In this document: one piece after another, positions 42,069 through 51,078 of the stretch
Layout of the letters: the number at the start of each line of letters is the position of its first letter
How positions within the stretch are numbered: the stretch's first letter is position 1
Assembly (NCBI GenBank): GCA_964461995.1
Contig: CAYWXL010000014.1
Span: forward strand, 24,220-88,219
Origin: JALSRK01 sp964461995
GTDB lineage: Bacteria > Acidobacteriota > Terriglobia > Bryobacterales > Bryobacteraceae
DNA: 64,000 nucleotides
Direction of reading: 5' to 3'
Made by a program: the position numbers and the translations under genes
The notes under the pieces: generated by a model
Seen by the model: the letters and a program-made list of their open reading frames with translations, nothing else
The model's database searches: none
Told to the model about the DNA's origin: nothing

Positions 42069-43106
42069 ATGCGACAGACTCCCTTACGCACCACCGTCGT
42101 CGGATCGTACCCGTTCCCCGGGTGGCTCGAGTTCGCCTCCGCCCACCTCGACGAGTTCGGGCCGGACGACATCCGCGAGGCGCAGGACGACGCTGTCGTC
42201 TGCGCCATCCACGACCAGGTGGCCGCCGGGCTCGACGTGATCACCGACGGCGAGCAGACGCGGCTGGACTTCAACCTGTCGTTCTACGGTTACCTGACCG
42301 GGATCGAACTGGAAGAAGCGCCGCCGCGGCGTTTCGGCCCGCCGGCCCACGACCAGCGCGGACGCCACCGCATCGTTGGAGAACTGTGCGCGCCGCGCGG
42401 CCTGGGCGCGGTCGAAGAGTTCCAGCGGCTCCAGCGGCTGGCCCCGCCCGGTCCGGCGCTCAAGGCGAGCGTCCCCGGCCCGTACACGCTAAGCGGCCGG
42501 CTAATCCCCAACAATCGCTACCCGGACCGCTGGGCGATCACCGAGGCGCTGCTGCCCATCGTCCAGCGCGAGCTCACCGCTCTGGCCGAGGCCGGCTGCC
42601 GCGAGATCACCGTCGATGAGCCCTCGATGTCCTGCTACGCCCACCGCGAGGATCCCAGGCGCTTCGTTGATATCTTCAACCGCACCGTCGAGCCGGTGGC
42701 CGACCGTTGCCGCCTCTCCACGCACCTCTGCTTCGGCAACTACAAGGGCCATCCGGTGGGCAAGCGCCGCTACGCGCCGATGTTCCCGGCCTTCCTGGAG
42801 CTGGACGTGGACGAGATCCACGTGGAGATGGCCAACCGCGAGTTCGCTGAGATCGAGATCATCGGTGAGATCGCCCGCGTCAAGGACGTCGCCGTGGGCA
42901 TCGTCGATGTGAAGAGTTACTACATCGAGACGGTGGAGGACATCGTCGAACGGGTACGGCTATGTTTGAAATACGCTCCCCCCGAGCGGCTCTCGCTCGC
43001 CCCCGATTGTGGACTGTCTCAGACAGCCCGCTGGGCGGCGCGGCAGAAACTGCGGAACATGGTGGAAGGGGTGCGTGCGATGCGGAGGGAACTCGGCCTG
43101 GCCTGA
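42069..43106 (+). CDS. Core-MetE-like cobalamin-independent methionine synthase
   Basis: 345 residues, matching only the C-terminal catalytic half of E. coli MetE. Zinc ligands are intact: His219 and Cys221 (STHLCFGNYKG), Glu253 (IHVEMAN) and Cys314 (APDCGLSQ). Substrate motifs VVGSYPFP and DGEQTRLDF are present. Core-MetE proteins use methylcobalamin or other small methyl donors rather than folate. A TCTAAT box (42045-42050) and GCAGGAAA ribosome site precede the ATG. Methyl donor unknown. Confidence 0.88.
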   Translation: MRQTPLRTTVVGSYPFPGWLEFASAHLDEFGPDDIREAQDDAVVCAIHDQVAAGLDVITDGEQTRLDFNLSFYGYLTGIELEEAPPRRFGPPAHDQRGRHRIVGELCAPRGLGAVEEFQRLQRLAPPGPALKASVPGPYTLSGRLIPNNRYPDRWAITEALLPIVQRELTALAEAGCREITVDEPSMSCYAHREDPRRFVDIFNRTVEPVADRCRLSTHLCFGNYKGHPVGKRRYAPMFPAFLELDVDEIHVEMANREFAEIEIIGEIARVKDVAVGIVDVKSYYIETVEDIVERVRLCLKYAPPERLSLAPDCGLSQTARWAARQKLRNMVEGVRAMRRELGLA

Positions 43107-43170
43107 AGTCCAGGCGTGGAAATCCCTCTGCCGACAGGGGCGAACATCCCGCGCGCACTGGTGGCCGCGG

Positions 43171-43959
43171 TTACTCTTTCTCCTGGTTCCGCCGGTAGAC
43201 CTCGATCAGCCAGGGCACGCCGGGCGCGGGGCCGGTGTACTCCTCGCCTTCGAGCCGCGCCGCTTCGGCGAAGACCTCGCCCGGGGAACGCTCGGTGTAG
43301 CCGCTGGGGATCTCGAAGAAGGCCGGGTCCGGCTCGCCCGGCGTGATCGCGGTCAACTCGCGGCGGTCCGTGAGCAAGACCTCACCGCTCGGTCCAATGT
43401 TCGACTGCACGACGCGAAGTTCCGCGCAGCTCAACGCCGGCGCCCGCCAGAGTTCGAGCCTCATCTTCTCGCCGAACGGCGAGCCGTCCTGCAGCTCCAA
43501 TTCGACGACAGCCTTTTCCACTTCATAGCCGGCGATCTTCTCAGAAACCTTGTGCCACGGCTCGATGACCTTTCCGCGGAGCGGCTTCTCGCAGCCGCCG
43601 CGGCGGTAGCCGAGCGTTCGCTCCAGGCTCCACCGGGGACGCTCGTAGGTGGTGATCGACTTCGTCTTGCCGTCGATCACCGTCCAGGTGCCGGCTTTGA
43701 GATCCGCCACCAGCCGTAGATTGGCCGGCTTTCCGTCTATGCGTTGCCGCCACTCGGCCCACGACCCGTCGCTGCGCGCGGCCACCGTCTCAACGAACGT
43801 AGACGCGCGGCCGGCATCCTTGAGCTCGATCCGCGACACCCGCGTGGCGGTGAATGGGGTCCAGTCAGTTTCTGCGGCCCAAGCCGGGATCACGAGAATG
43901 GCTGCGAACAGCCGGAAGCCCGCGCGGCCGACTGCTCTGCCGAATCTCGCTTTCGCCAT
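43171..43959 (-). CDS. Secreted protein, function unknown
   Basis: 262 residues, GGAGGGAGG before the ATG, signal peptide (1-28). Beta-rich body with DGKTKSITTYERP and PFGEKMRLELWRAP; an ITPGEPDPAFFEIPSGYTE segment near the end is reminiscent of secreted acidobacterial LolA-like or DUF4412-like proteins, and it shares the style of the two paralogues at 57225-59607. Not recognised. Confidence 0.6.
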   Translation of the reverse strand: MAKARFGRAVGRAGFRLFAAILVIPAWAAETDWTPFTATRVSRIELKDAGRASTFVETVAARSDGSWAEWRQRIDGKPANLRLVADLKAGTWTVIDGKTKSITTYERPRWSLERTLGYRRGGCEKPLRGKVIEPWHKVSEKIAGYEVEKAVVELELQDGSPFGEKMRLELWRAPALSCAELRVVQSNIGPSGEVLLTDRRELTAITPGEPDPAFFEIPSGYTERSPGEVFAEAARLEGEEYTGPAPGVPWLIEVYRRNQEKE

Positions 43960-44175
43960 TGCCTCCCTCCGTTTTGAACTGCTAATGCTAGTGCGAAAAT
44001 CGGCAATCGACCGGTCTTTGTCCCAAAATCCGCTGGAGGATGCAGCTGCTCCGCGAGTCCGGGATTGCCTTCTCCTCCACCCCGATTTTACCCCCCTTTT
44101 TTGGACGTCAATCCCTGAAATCGAGGTCGGGCGGCGATTCTTGGGTCCGGTTGGACGCGACTCCCCGGGCGGAAT

Positions 44176-44802
44176 TCAGTCCGCGGGAGCGATCGGAACG
44201 CGTAGCCACACGATCCGCTCGGTCACCTTACGGATCAAGCGCCGCCAGAGGGTTTCCGGCACCGGGTCGAAGATGGTAGCGAGATCTACCTCGAAGACGT
44301 GCCAAGCGCCCATGGCGATCTCGCGGTCCAACTGGCCCGGTCCCCAGCCGGCGTAGCCCAGGTAGACGCGCAGCTCGAGCGGCCCTTTTCCCTCGTTGAC
44401 GGCCTTTTCGAGAAGCTGGAGGTCGCCAACCAGGTAGATGTCATCGCGGATAAACTTGGCGCCTTCCTCCGGCTTCTCGTCGAAACGTACCAGCGCAACC
44501 GCGCCGGTAGGCATCACGGGCCCACCTTCGTACAGCGGGTCGTCCCGGTCCTTGAGAGGCTCGGCGCGGGGGAACATGCGGCGCAGCGGAGCGTCGGTGG
44601 GCCGGTTGAGGATCACCCCCATGGCGCCCTCCTCGTCGTAATGGGCAAGCAGCACCACGGTGTGAAGGAAGTTCGGATCGCCGAGGCTCTTGCTAGCCAC
44701 GAGCACTCTTCCCTTTGCTGGCTTGCGCACCAGCGCCACCTGGGCAAGGAGCGGACCGGCCAAGACGGCCGCCAGCACCAGCCAGATGCGGCACCGCTTC
44801 AT
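44176..44802 (-). CDS. YqgE/AlgH-family (UPF0301) protein with signal peptide
   Basis: 208 residues from the ATG at 44802. Signal peptide (1-21, ending LLAQ) followed by the UPF0301 fold: KGRVLVASKSLGDPNFLHTVVLL, GAMGVILNRPTD, LYEGGPV and LGYAGWGPGQLDREI. YqgE proteins are normally cytoplasmic; an export signal here is unusual. An AATAAT box ends 6 nt before the ATG. Function of the family is unsettled. Divergent from the oxidoreductase. Confidence 0.85.
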   Translation of the reverse strand: MKRCRIWLVLAAVLAGPLLAQVALVRKPAKGRVLVASKSLGDPNFLHTVVLLAHYDEEGAMGVILNRPTDAPLRRMFPRAEPLKDRDDPLYEGGPVMPTGAVALVRFDEKPEEGAKFIRDDIYLVGDLQLLEKAVNEGKGPLELRVYLGYAGWGPGQLDREIAMGAWHVFEVDLATIFDPVPETLWRRLIRKVTERIVWLRVPIAPAD

Positions 44803-44808
44803 GCCACT

Positions 44809-44814
44809 ATTATT
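44809..44814 (-). promoter_or_regulatory. -10-like AATAAT before the YqgE-like gene
   Basis: Minus strand AATAAT (44814-44809), 6 nt from the ATG at 44802; no ribosome site, likely leaderless. Confidence 0.4.
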
Positions 44815-44871
44815 CCGCAACCCAAGATCAATTGGCAGACGACGAGACTTCTGTCCGGTGGGCGCCGGGCA

Positions 44872-44877
44872 TATAAT
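44872..44877 (+). promoter_or_regulatory. Consensus -10 TATAAT before the oxidoreductase
   Basis: TATAAT ends 7 nt before the ATG at 44885; a weak -35 TTCTGT is at 44849-44854 (17-bp spacer). Confidence 0.6.
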
Positions 44878-44884
44878 TCCAGCT

Positions 44885-46060
44885 ATGCCGGACATCGAGA
44901 AACGACGCACCTTCCTGAAGGCGGCTTCGGGTCTGCTGATCCTGAAACCCGCCACTGTTTTCGGCTACCAAGCCAACTCTGCCCTATCGATCGGCATCAT
45001 CGGCTGCGGCGGCCGCGGCAACTATGTAGGCGGGATGTTCCAGGAGTACGTCGGCGCCCGGATCGCGGCGCTGCATGACCCGTTCGAGGACCGCCTCGAC
45101 GCCATCCGCAAGAAGCTGAGCCTCTCCTCGCCCCGCACGTTCACGGGCTTGGAGGGCTACGAAGATCTTGTCGAGACCGACATCGACGCCGTCGTCGTGA
45201 CCAGCCCGCCTTATTGGCATCCGGAGCAGACGCGGGCGGCCATCGACGCCGGCAAGCATGTCTACGTCGCCAAGCCCATCGCCGTGGATGTGGCAGGGTG
45301 TCTGGACTTCCTTGCCACCGGACGCCTGGCGACCCAGAAAAAGCTCAGCCTCCTGGTCGATTTCCAGACGCGCGCCCAGCCTGCCTTCCAACAGGCCGCC
45401 GAACGCGTACACCGGGGCGACATCGGCGAGCTGGTCTTCGGGCACATTTACTATCACGCCGGCCGGCTGCGGCCGAAGGGCCTCCCGCATCTTTCGCCCG
45501 AGCAGAACCGCCTGCGCAACTGGGTCTTCGACAAAGCGCTTTCGGGCGACATCATCGTCGAGCAGAACATCCATGTGCTCGACGTGGCCAACTGGTACGC
45601 GAACACCCATCCGGTGCGCGCCGTGGGCACGGGCGGCCGCAAGGCCCGCACCGACGTGGGCGACTGCTGGGACCACTTTATTGTCCAGTACGACTACCCG
45701 GACGGCGTCAAGGTGGATTTCTCCTCGGGCCAGTTCATCAAGGGCTACCACGACCTCTGCATGCGGTTCTACGGCTCGCTCGGCACGGTGGACTCGCACT
45801 ACCGCGGCGTGGTGCGGATCACCGGCGACCACCCGTGGGAGGGTGAGCAGGGCAATACGATGCACATCGGCACCTCGACGAACGTGAAGAACTTCGCCGC
45901 CGCCGTGCGCGAGGGGAAGCCGGTGAACAACGCTCCGGTGAGCGTCGAGTCGAACCTGACGGCGGTGTTGGGGCGCATGGCCGCCTACAAGCGCGAGCCG
46001 GTCACCTGGGACGAGATGATCGCCTCGAACGAGCGCCTGGACGCGCATCTGGCCCTGTAG
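44885..46060 (+). CDS. Gfo/Idh/MocA-family oxidoreductase with Tat-like leader
   Basis: 391 residues. KRRTFLKAASGLLIL (6-20) is a twin-arginine signal. Rossmann domain IGIIGCGGRGNYVGGMFQEY, then HPEQTRAAIDAGKHVYVAKPIA with the catalytic Lys in AKP, and the C-terminal sheet domain. These NAD(P)-enzymes act on sugars or inositols; exported members of this type are frequent in Acidobacteria and Planctomycetes, probably carrying tightly bound cofactor. Starts 7 nt after a perfect TATAAT. Confidence 0.88.
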   Translation: MPDIEKRRTFLKAASGLLILKPATVFGYQANSALSIGIIGCGGRGNYVGGMFQEYVGARIAALHDPFEDRLDAIRKKLSLSSPRTFTGLEGYEDLVETDIDAVVVTSPPYWHPEQTRAAIDAGKHVYVAKPIAVDVAGCLDFLATGRLATQKKLSLLVDFQTRAQPAFQQAAERVHRGDIGELVFGHIYYHAGRLRPKGLPHLSPEQNRLRNWVFDKALSGDIIVEQNIHVLDVANWYANTHPVRAVGTGGRKARTDVGDCWDHFIVQYDYPDGVKVDFSSGQFIKGYHDLCMRFYGSLGTVDSHYRGVVRITGDHPWEGEQGNTMHIGTSTNVKNFAAAVREGKPVNNAPVSVESNLTAVLGRMAAYKREPVTWDEMIASNERLDAHLAL

Positions 46061-46115
46061 CATTGAAGCGCTGCGTCCGTCCGCCCGCGTTCGCGGACCC
46101 TCGCCGGCCTTCGGA

Positions 46116-46121
46116 TATACT
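46116..46121 (+). promoter_or_regulatory. -10 TATACT before the ROK kinase
   Basis: TATACT ends 8 nt before the ATG at 46130; no -35 and no ribosome site, so a leaderless transcript is expected. Confidence 0.5.
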
Positions 46122-46129
46122 GGCCGGTG

Positions 46130-47098
46130 ATGCTGGCACTTGGACTCGACATCGGCGGCACGCGGATCAAAGCGGGACTGGTCAACGACAGCGGCAAGAT
46201 CGTGCGGCAAGAGGCCGTCGAGACGCCGATCGTCCCGGCTGAATTCCGCGCCGCAGTGGGCAAGCTGATCGAAGCGCTGGGGCCGGAGGCTCCAGGCGTC
46301 GTGGGGGCGGGCGTCGCTTGCAAAGGCGTGGTCGATTACGAGACTACGCGGATCAACGTGCTCCCCGGGCTGCTGCGGCCGCTCGAAGGTGAATACCTGC
46401 GCGACCTGATCCCCATCCGCGGACCCGTCTACGCCGACAACGACGCCAAGGTGGCGATGGTGGGCGAGATGGTCTGGGGCGCGGCCCGGGGCAAGCGCGA
46501 CGCCATCATGCTGACGCTGGGCACCGGCGTCGGTGGGGCCGTCGTGGCCAACGGGCGGATGGTGCGCGGCGTGGCCGGCGTGGCGGGCCATCTGGGCCAC
46601 GTGACGACGATGACCGACGGGCCGATGTGCATCTGCGGCAACCACGGCTGCATCGAGAGCCTCTTCTCGGCCGACGCCATCGAGAGCGAAGCCTTCCGCG
46701 TCGTCCACAATGGCTGCGTCTCCTCGCTCACCGACGAGTTCCGTGACCGCCCCGGCGAGGTCACCTGCAAGGACGTCTTCGAGCACGCCGCCCGGGGCGA
46801 CAAGGCGGCGCGCACCATCATCGACCGCGCCATCCGACACCTGGGAGCCGCCATCGCCGGGCTGCTGCACGTACTCGATCCAGAAGTCGTCATCCTCGGC
46901 GGCCAGATCGTCGAGGCCGGCGACGCGCTGCTCGAGCCGCTGCGCCGCGAGGTCTGGTGGCGGAGCGAGGGCCTGCTGCAGCGCCACGTGCCCATCGTCG
47001 TCCAGCAGGTGAAGGATCGCACCGGCATCACCGGCGGGGCCGCTCTAGTCTTCTCCGAGCTGGGCCGACGCGAATGGCGGGCGACCGAGGCGGAGTGA
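46130..47098 (+). CDS. ROK-family sugar kinase
   Basis: 322 residues. Phosphate-binding LGLDIGGTRIKAG at the start, catalytic Asp104 (YADNDAKVA), GTGVGGAVV, and zinc motif GHVTTMTDGPMCICGNHGCIES (His157, Cys167, Cys169, Cys174; interrupted counting shown by residue). ROK kinases phosphorylate glucose, fructose or N-acetyl sugars. No repressor HTH is fused. The start is fixed by a -10 box 8 nt upstream. Confidence 0.88.
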   Translation: MLALGLDIGGTRIKAGLVNDSGKIVRQEAVETPIVPAEFRAAVGKLIEALGPEAPGVVGAGVACKGVVDYETTRINVLPGLLRPLEGEYLRDLIPIRGPVYADNDAKVAMVGEMVWGAARGKRDAIMLTLGTGVGGAVVANGRMVRGVAGVAGHLGHVTTMTDGPMCICGNHGCIESLFSADAIESEAFRVVHNGCVSSLTDEFRDRPGEVTCKDVFEHAARGDKAARTIIDRAIRHLGAAIAGLLHVLDPEVVILGGQIVEAGDALLEPLRREVWWRSEGLLQRHVPIVVQQVKDRTGITGGAALVFSELGRREWRATEAE

Positions 47099-47133
47099 GG
47101 GCCGATCCGGTCATCCCCGTTTCCGGCGCCCCC

Positions 47134-48360
47134 TCACAGCACGTCGGCGAAGGAGCGCCGCAGCCGGTAGAAGAAGGCGTGGCCCAGAACGAAGGCCGCC
47201 CCCGCGACCAGCCACAGCTCCACGGTAGGTCCCGCCGCCGGGGCCGTCCCCTCGAGCAGGCATGCCCGGAAGCCGCTGACGAGGATGTAAATCGGATTAT
47301 GCGCCAACAACGGCACGGCAGCGGGAGGCAGAGAGGCCTCCGGGTAGCAGATGGGCGTCAAAAAGAACCATAAGGTCAGCAGATACCCAATCACTTGCCC
47401 GAGATCCCGGACAAAGACCCCCGCCGCAGCGAACAGCCAGGCGATCCCCAGCGTGAACAAAAATTGGGGAACGATCAACACCGGCAGCCACAGCGCCGTG
47501 AGCGGAACGCCGCCGCGGGCGGCGACGAGGAACACCGCAAACACCCCGAGGGCGAACCCCTGTGTCACCAAGCCGGCGATGGCCAGGTTCACCGGCAAGA
47601 TCTCGATGGGGAAGACGAGCTTCTTGACGAAGTTCCGGTATTCGAGCACGATGCCCGGCGCCCGCGCGGCCGCTTCGGAAAAGGGCAGCCACGGGAGCAT
47701 TCCGGCCAGGAAGTAGAGGGCGAAGCCTGCCCGGGAAGGGTCACCGCCGAACCGAGTCCGCAAGACAATGCCGAAAACAAAGAAGTACGTCGCCATCAGC
47801 AGCAGCGGATTCAGCACGGTCCAGGCCACGTCGCCGATGGAGCCGCGGTAGCGGGAGGCGATATCGCGGCGGACCATGGAGCGGATCAGGGAGGAGTTCG
47901 AAACAATGGTGCGGAATGGGTAGACGAAAGCCCTGCGGGCCGCCTTGCCCATCCGCCGGCGGCGCAACGAGGCGAGCGTCGCCGGCCGGCATTCGACCAG
48001 CGAAGCGCGCCCACCGGCCACGAGGCACTCGATCAATAGGAACTCGGAGCCACGGGCGTAAAACCAGCCGCTGTCGCGGTTCAGCAGCGAGACGTAGACG
48101 TGATAGCGGCCTTTCTCCGGCGGAAGCTCGACGCTGAGCTCGAAAGCGCCCCTTTCCCCGGCCCCGATCTCTTCGGGCAGCCTTTGCCATTCCCCTTCCG
48201 CGATAAATAGCCCCGAGTCCGGATCGAACAGTTGCCAGCCCAGATGCACGTCCTCGGCGGACCAAGCCTCCCTGGAGCGATTCTCCACGGCGAATCTCAG
48301 GTCCAGCCGCCGCCGGCCGGCGTCGAGAGAGCAGCGCACGTCCTGGAACCGGGCCTTCAT
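47134..48360 (-). CDS. ABC-2 polysaccharide-export permease fused to an N-terminal Ig-like domain
   Basis: 408 residues. Residues about 1-125 form a beta-sandwich (FAVENRSREAWSAEDVHLGW, LPEEIGAGERGAFELSVELP, KGRYHVYVSLLNRDSGWF) resembling the sugar-binding C-terminal domain of Wzt-type ATPases or related Ig-like modules. Residues about 145-408 are the Wzm-type permease: cytoplasmic lead RRDIASRYRGSIGDVAWTVLNPLLLMA-type segment, then six TM helices ending FFYRLRRSFADVL. No ATPase gene is nearby. The start overlaps the preceding gene by four bases. Confidence 0.82.
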   Translation of the reverse strand: MKARFQDVRCSLDAGRRRLDLRFAVENRSREAWSAEDVHLGWQLFDPDSGLFIAEGEWQRLPEEIGAGERGAFELSVELPPEKGRYHVYVSLLNRDSGWFYARGSEFLLIECLVAGGRASLVECRPATLASLRRRRMGKAARRAFVYPFRTIVSNSSLIRSMVRRDIASRYRGSIGDVAWTVLNPLLLMATYFFVFGIVLRTRFGGDPSRAGFALYFLAGMLPWLPFSEAAARAPGIVLEYRNFVKKLVFPIEILPVNLAIAGLVTQGFALGVFAVFLVAARGGVPLTALWLPVLIVPQFLFTLGIAWLFAAAGVFVRDLGQVIGYLLTLWFFLTPICYPEASLPPAAVPLLAHNPIYILVSGFRACLLEGTAPAAGPTVELWLVAGAAFVLGHAFFYRLRRSFADVL

Positions 48361-50363
48361 CCGTCGTAGAGCCAGTCCGGGTAGCGGACGCGCACGGGGC
48401 CCGTTTTGCGGCCCACGGCGTAGATGCCCTCCCCGCGAAGGTCAGTCTCCAGGTTGTAGCGCTCGAGCAGGTGCCGCACCCAGTAGTGCTCCGGCCGGGG
48501 CTGCTCGCGAAAAGGGCCGGTCTCGATCCGCTCGATCTCGAAGCCGGCCTCGATCAGCAGCCGGGCGACTTCTTTCGCGGTGTATTCGCGGGCATGGCGA
48601 GCGCCACCGAGTTCCTCTTTGCCCTCTCGCGGCCGGAGATAGGCCGGGAACAGCCCCGGATGATAACCGAGCAGAACCGCGGCGATGGCTCGCAGCGAGG
48701 CGATGTTTGGCGTCGTGAGCACGACGTGGCCGCCCGGCCGCAGGATGCGGTTGATCTCCGCCATCATGTGCATGGGATCGCGCTGCAGGTGCTCGATGAG
48801 CTCACAACAGAGCACGGTCGCAAAGTGTTCGTCAGGGTAGGGGAAAGGATCCCGCTCGGCGTCGAAAAGGTCGATGACGCAGGTGAACTTGCGCCCGTCG
48901 CTCGCCGTGACCTCCTTGAAGTCCTGCTGGCCCGCCGGCCCGTAGTAGCAACCCCGGACCTCCCCGTAGCCCAGTTCGAAACGTAGCGCCGGCGTGATTT
49001 GCATGTAGGCGCCCATCTCCAGGATCCGGTCCTCCGGCCCGCCCTTCGGAATGATCGCCAATGTTTTGGTGAGGCGGTCGAGGTGCGTTTCGATATATTT
49101 GCGCGCCCCATCGTCCGGCGGGGACCATCCGAGGACGGCTTCCTGCCCCGGTTTCTTCTCCGGCTCCTCCGCCGGCGTGTCCCCCTTTCCCGGGGCTTCC
49201 TTAGCCGCTTCCGGTTCCGGCGCCGCCGCTGGCGGCCAGGGACGCCCGCCAATTACCGCTTCGGCGAATTCCGCGTATTGCCGCGCCGTTTTCGGCCAGG
49301 CGCAGTGATTCTCCACCCACTGGCGGGCGTTCCGGCCAAGCGTCCGCCGAACGCCGGCGCGCGAAATCAGGAGGTTCAGATATTCGAAGATCAGATCCTC
49401 CTCGGCCGGGCCGGGGGGCGCTTTCAGACACACTTCATCTGGAAGCTCAGCGAACGCCCCTATCTCGGAAACGACCACGGCCCGGCCCAGCCCCAGCGCC
49501 CGCAGCAGGGTGCCCGAGGTCTCGCCCACCGTCGGGTAGCGCAGGTTCAGCACCACGTCGCAGGCGGCGATGAAGCCGTTCAGGTCCTCTTCCGGTACGA
49601 ACCCCAGCAGGCGGACGGAGCCGTCCAACTCGAGTGAAGAAACCAGCGCTGGAATGTCCAGTTCGGGATGGGGTTCGCCGGCGAGAATCATCTTCACTCG
49701 CGGTTCGAGGCGCAACAGACGCCGGAAAGCGCGGAGGCACTCGGGGATCCGCTTGTACGGCTTGAGGAAACCGAAGATGCCGACGAGCGGCGTGGTTTCG
49801 TCAAGCCCCAGTCGCATCCGGTACGCGTTGCGGTCGGCTTGGGGCAACCAAGCTCCGTGGGGGATTACAGCCACGGGCCCCTCGAAGCCCGCCTCGCGCA
49901 CCTTGCCCTCCACGAACCGGCTATGGACGATCACCGCCCGGGCCGACTCCAACACCCGGCGCAGCATCGGAACGCCGTAGTAGTCCGGTCCCACTTCCAG
50001 CGCCCTGGCCCGCCGGGCGTGCTCGAGGGCTTCTGGTCCGCCGTCGTATGCCGCTTCCTCAAGGTACGCGTCCCAGTCGCCTCGCTTGATGGTGATCTCG
50101 GCGATCAAGTGGTGCAGGTTCGCCTCGTGAAGGACGACGATTCCGGGATGGGCTAGCGCCGCCCGGTAGGCCCCCTCGTGCCAGACGTTGTTGCCGATCT
50201 GGTAGATGCAAAGATCGTAGCGGCCGGGATCGAAGGCGTCCGGCGCGGCATCGAAGACGTCCACCTCGGCGTGGTTCCGAAGGTGCTCGAGAAGCGCGTG
50301 CGAGTAATCGGCGATTCCGCTCTTCGAAGGCGGCAGAGGGGAGAAAAACGCCAGGCGCATCAT
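48357..50363 (-). CDS. Glycosyltransferase-methyltransferase fusion
   Basis: 668 residues. Residues 1-375 are a GT4-type (GT-B fold) glycosyltransferase (FFSPLPPSKSGIADYS, VAVIPHGAW, GIFGFLKPYKRIPECLRAF, VGETSGTLLRALGLG). A Pro/Glu/Lys-rich linker (about 378-412) leads to a SAM-methyltransferase-like domain (about 425-650; ILEMGAYMQ in place of the usual E-x-G-x-G-x-G, FATVLCCELIEHLQRDP, ILRPGGHVVLTTPN). It could add a sugar and methylate the glycan, perhaps as a chain-end cap. Same operon as the permease and DUF3108 gene. Confidence 0.85.
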   Translation of the reverse strand: MMRLAFFSPLPPSKSGIADYSHALLEHLRNHAEVDVFDAAPDAFDPGRYDLCIYQIGNNVWHEGAYRAALAHPGIVVLHEANLHHLIAEITIKRGDWDAYLEEAAYDGGPEALEHARRARALEVGPDYYGVPMLRRVLESARAVIVHSRFVEGKVREAGFEGPVAVIPHGAWLPQADRNAYRMRLGLDETTPLVGIFGFLKPYKRIPECLRAFRRLLRLEPRVKMILAGEPHPELDIPALVSSLELDGSVRLLGFVPEEDLNGFIAACDVVLNLRYPTVGETSGTLLRALGLGRAVVVSEIGAFAELPDEVCLKAPPGPAEEDLIFEYLNLLISRAGVRRTLGRNARQWVENHCAWPKTARQYAEFAEAVIGGRPWPPAAAPEPEAAKEAPGKGDTPAEEPEKKPGQEAVLGWSPPDDGARKYIETHLDRLTKTLAIIPKGGPEDRILEMGAYMQITPALRFELGYGEVRGCYYGPAGQQDFKEVTASDGRKFTCVIDLFDAERDPFPYPDEHFATVLCCELIEHLQRDPMHMMAEINRILRPGGHVVLTTPNIASLRAIAAVLLGYHPGLFPAYLRPREGKEELGGARHAREYTAKEVARLLIEAGFEIERIETGPFREQPRPEHYWVRHLLERYNLETDLRGEGIYAVGRKTGPVRVRYPDWLYDG

Positions 50364-50364
50364 C

Positions 50365-51078
50365 TCATTTCGAAGCTAGCTCCATGGTGAAACTGCCGGG
50401 CTCGAGCGGGACCGTGACGCGCACCGGCGTCCGGGCCTCGTCCCGGGCCACCAACAGCAGGAACGTCGCCTCGGAAGCCGGGCCTTTCACCGTCACCGCG
50501 AGCTGGTCGGCCTCGTAGGGCTTCCCGTGCACGGTCACCCGCTGGCTGCCCGCGGGCTGGAAGCGAATCTCGTAAACGGCCCCGAACAGCACCTTCTGGG
50601 GAGGGGGTATCCGCCCGCGGGACAGCTCCCGACGGAGGTAGTAGAAAAACGTCAGCGCGTCACGGCCGCACTCGGGGATCTCGACAGTGGAAGAGCCTCC
50701 GCCGCCGAGCGTCGTACGCCGGGCGCGATGAGCCTCCTGGTCGAATGTGATCTCCTCGTTAGCCTTTCGCCGGCCGTGCTCGGCTTTCTTCAAAAACCGG
50801 ATTGAGCAAAGGTTCTCGTCGGCCGTCGCCTGGTACTGGTCGAGAACGCGGAAACTGGGGATCGCGGCATCCAAGTGGAACGAGAAGGCCCACTGCGTCC
50901 GCCCCGCTTCGTCGGGCTCGGCCCGTTCCGCCGTGAGCTTCGCCTCGCCCAAACTCAAACCGCTCGGCCAATTCACCTTGTAGTTCAGAACTTCGCCGGA
51001 CGGAAAGGGCAAGGGAGGGTGCTGGCCGAGGGCGGGCGCAGCGAACAGGGAAAGCGCCAAAAGCCAATTCCACATCAT
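50365..51078 (-). CDS. Secreted DUF3108 protein in the polysaccharide cluster
   Basis: 237 residues, signal peptide (1-18). DUF3108 features: FPSGEVLNYKVNWPSGLSLGEAKL, DQYQATADENLCSIRFLKK, DALTFFYYLRR. It is a beta-barrel-like periplasmic family of unknown function. It lies between two glycosyl-transfer genes with 1-bp contacts on both sides, so a role in glycan export or anchoring is suggested by context only. Confidence 0.8.
   Translation of the reverse strand: MMWNWLLALSLFAAPALGQHPPLPFPSGEVLNYKVNWPSGLSLGEAKLTAERAEPDEAGRTQWAFSFHLDAAIPSFRVLDQYQATADENLCSIRFLKKAEHGRRKANEEITFDQEAHRARRTTLGGGGSSTVEIPECGRDALTFFYYLRRELSRGRIPPPQKVLFGAVYEIRFQPAGSQRVTVHGKPYEADQLAVTVKGPASEATFLLLVARDEARTPVRVTVPLEPGSFTMELASK

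Noticed and set aside
44984..46987. 667-codon minus-strand frame opposite the oxidoreductase and ROK kinase
   Set aside because: Spans two clear plus-strand genes; His/Asp-rich antisense composition.
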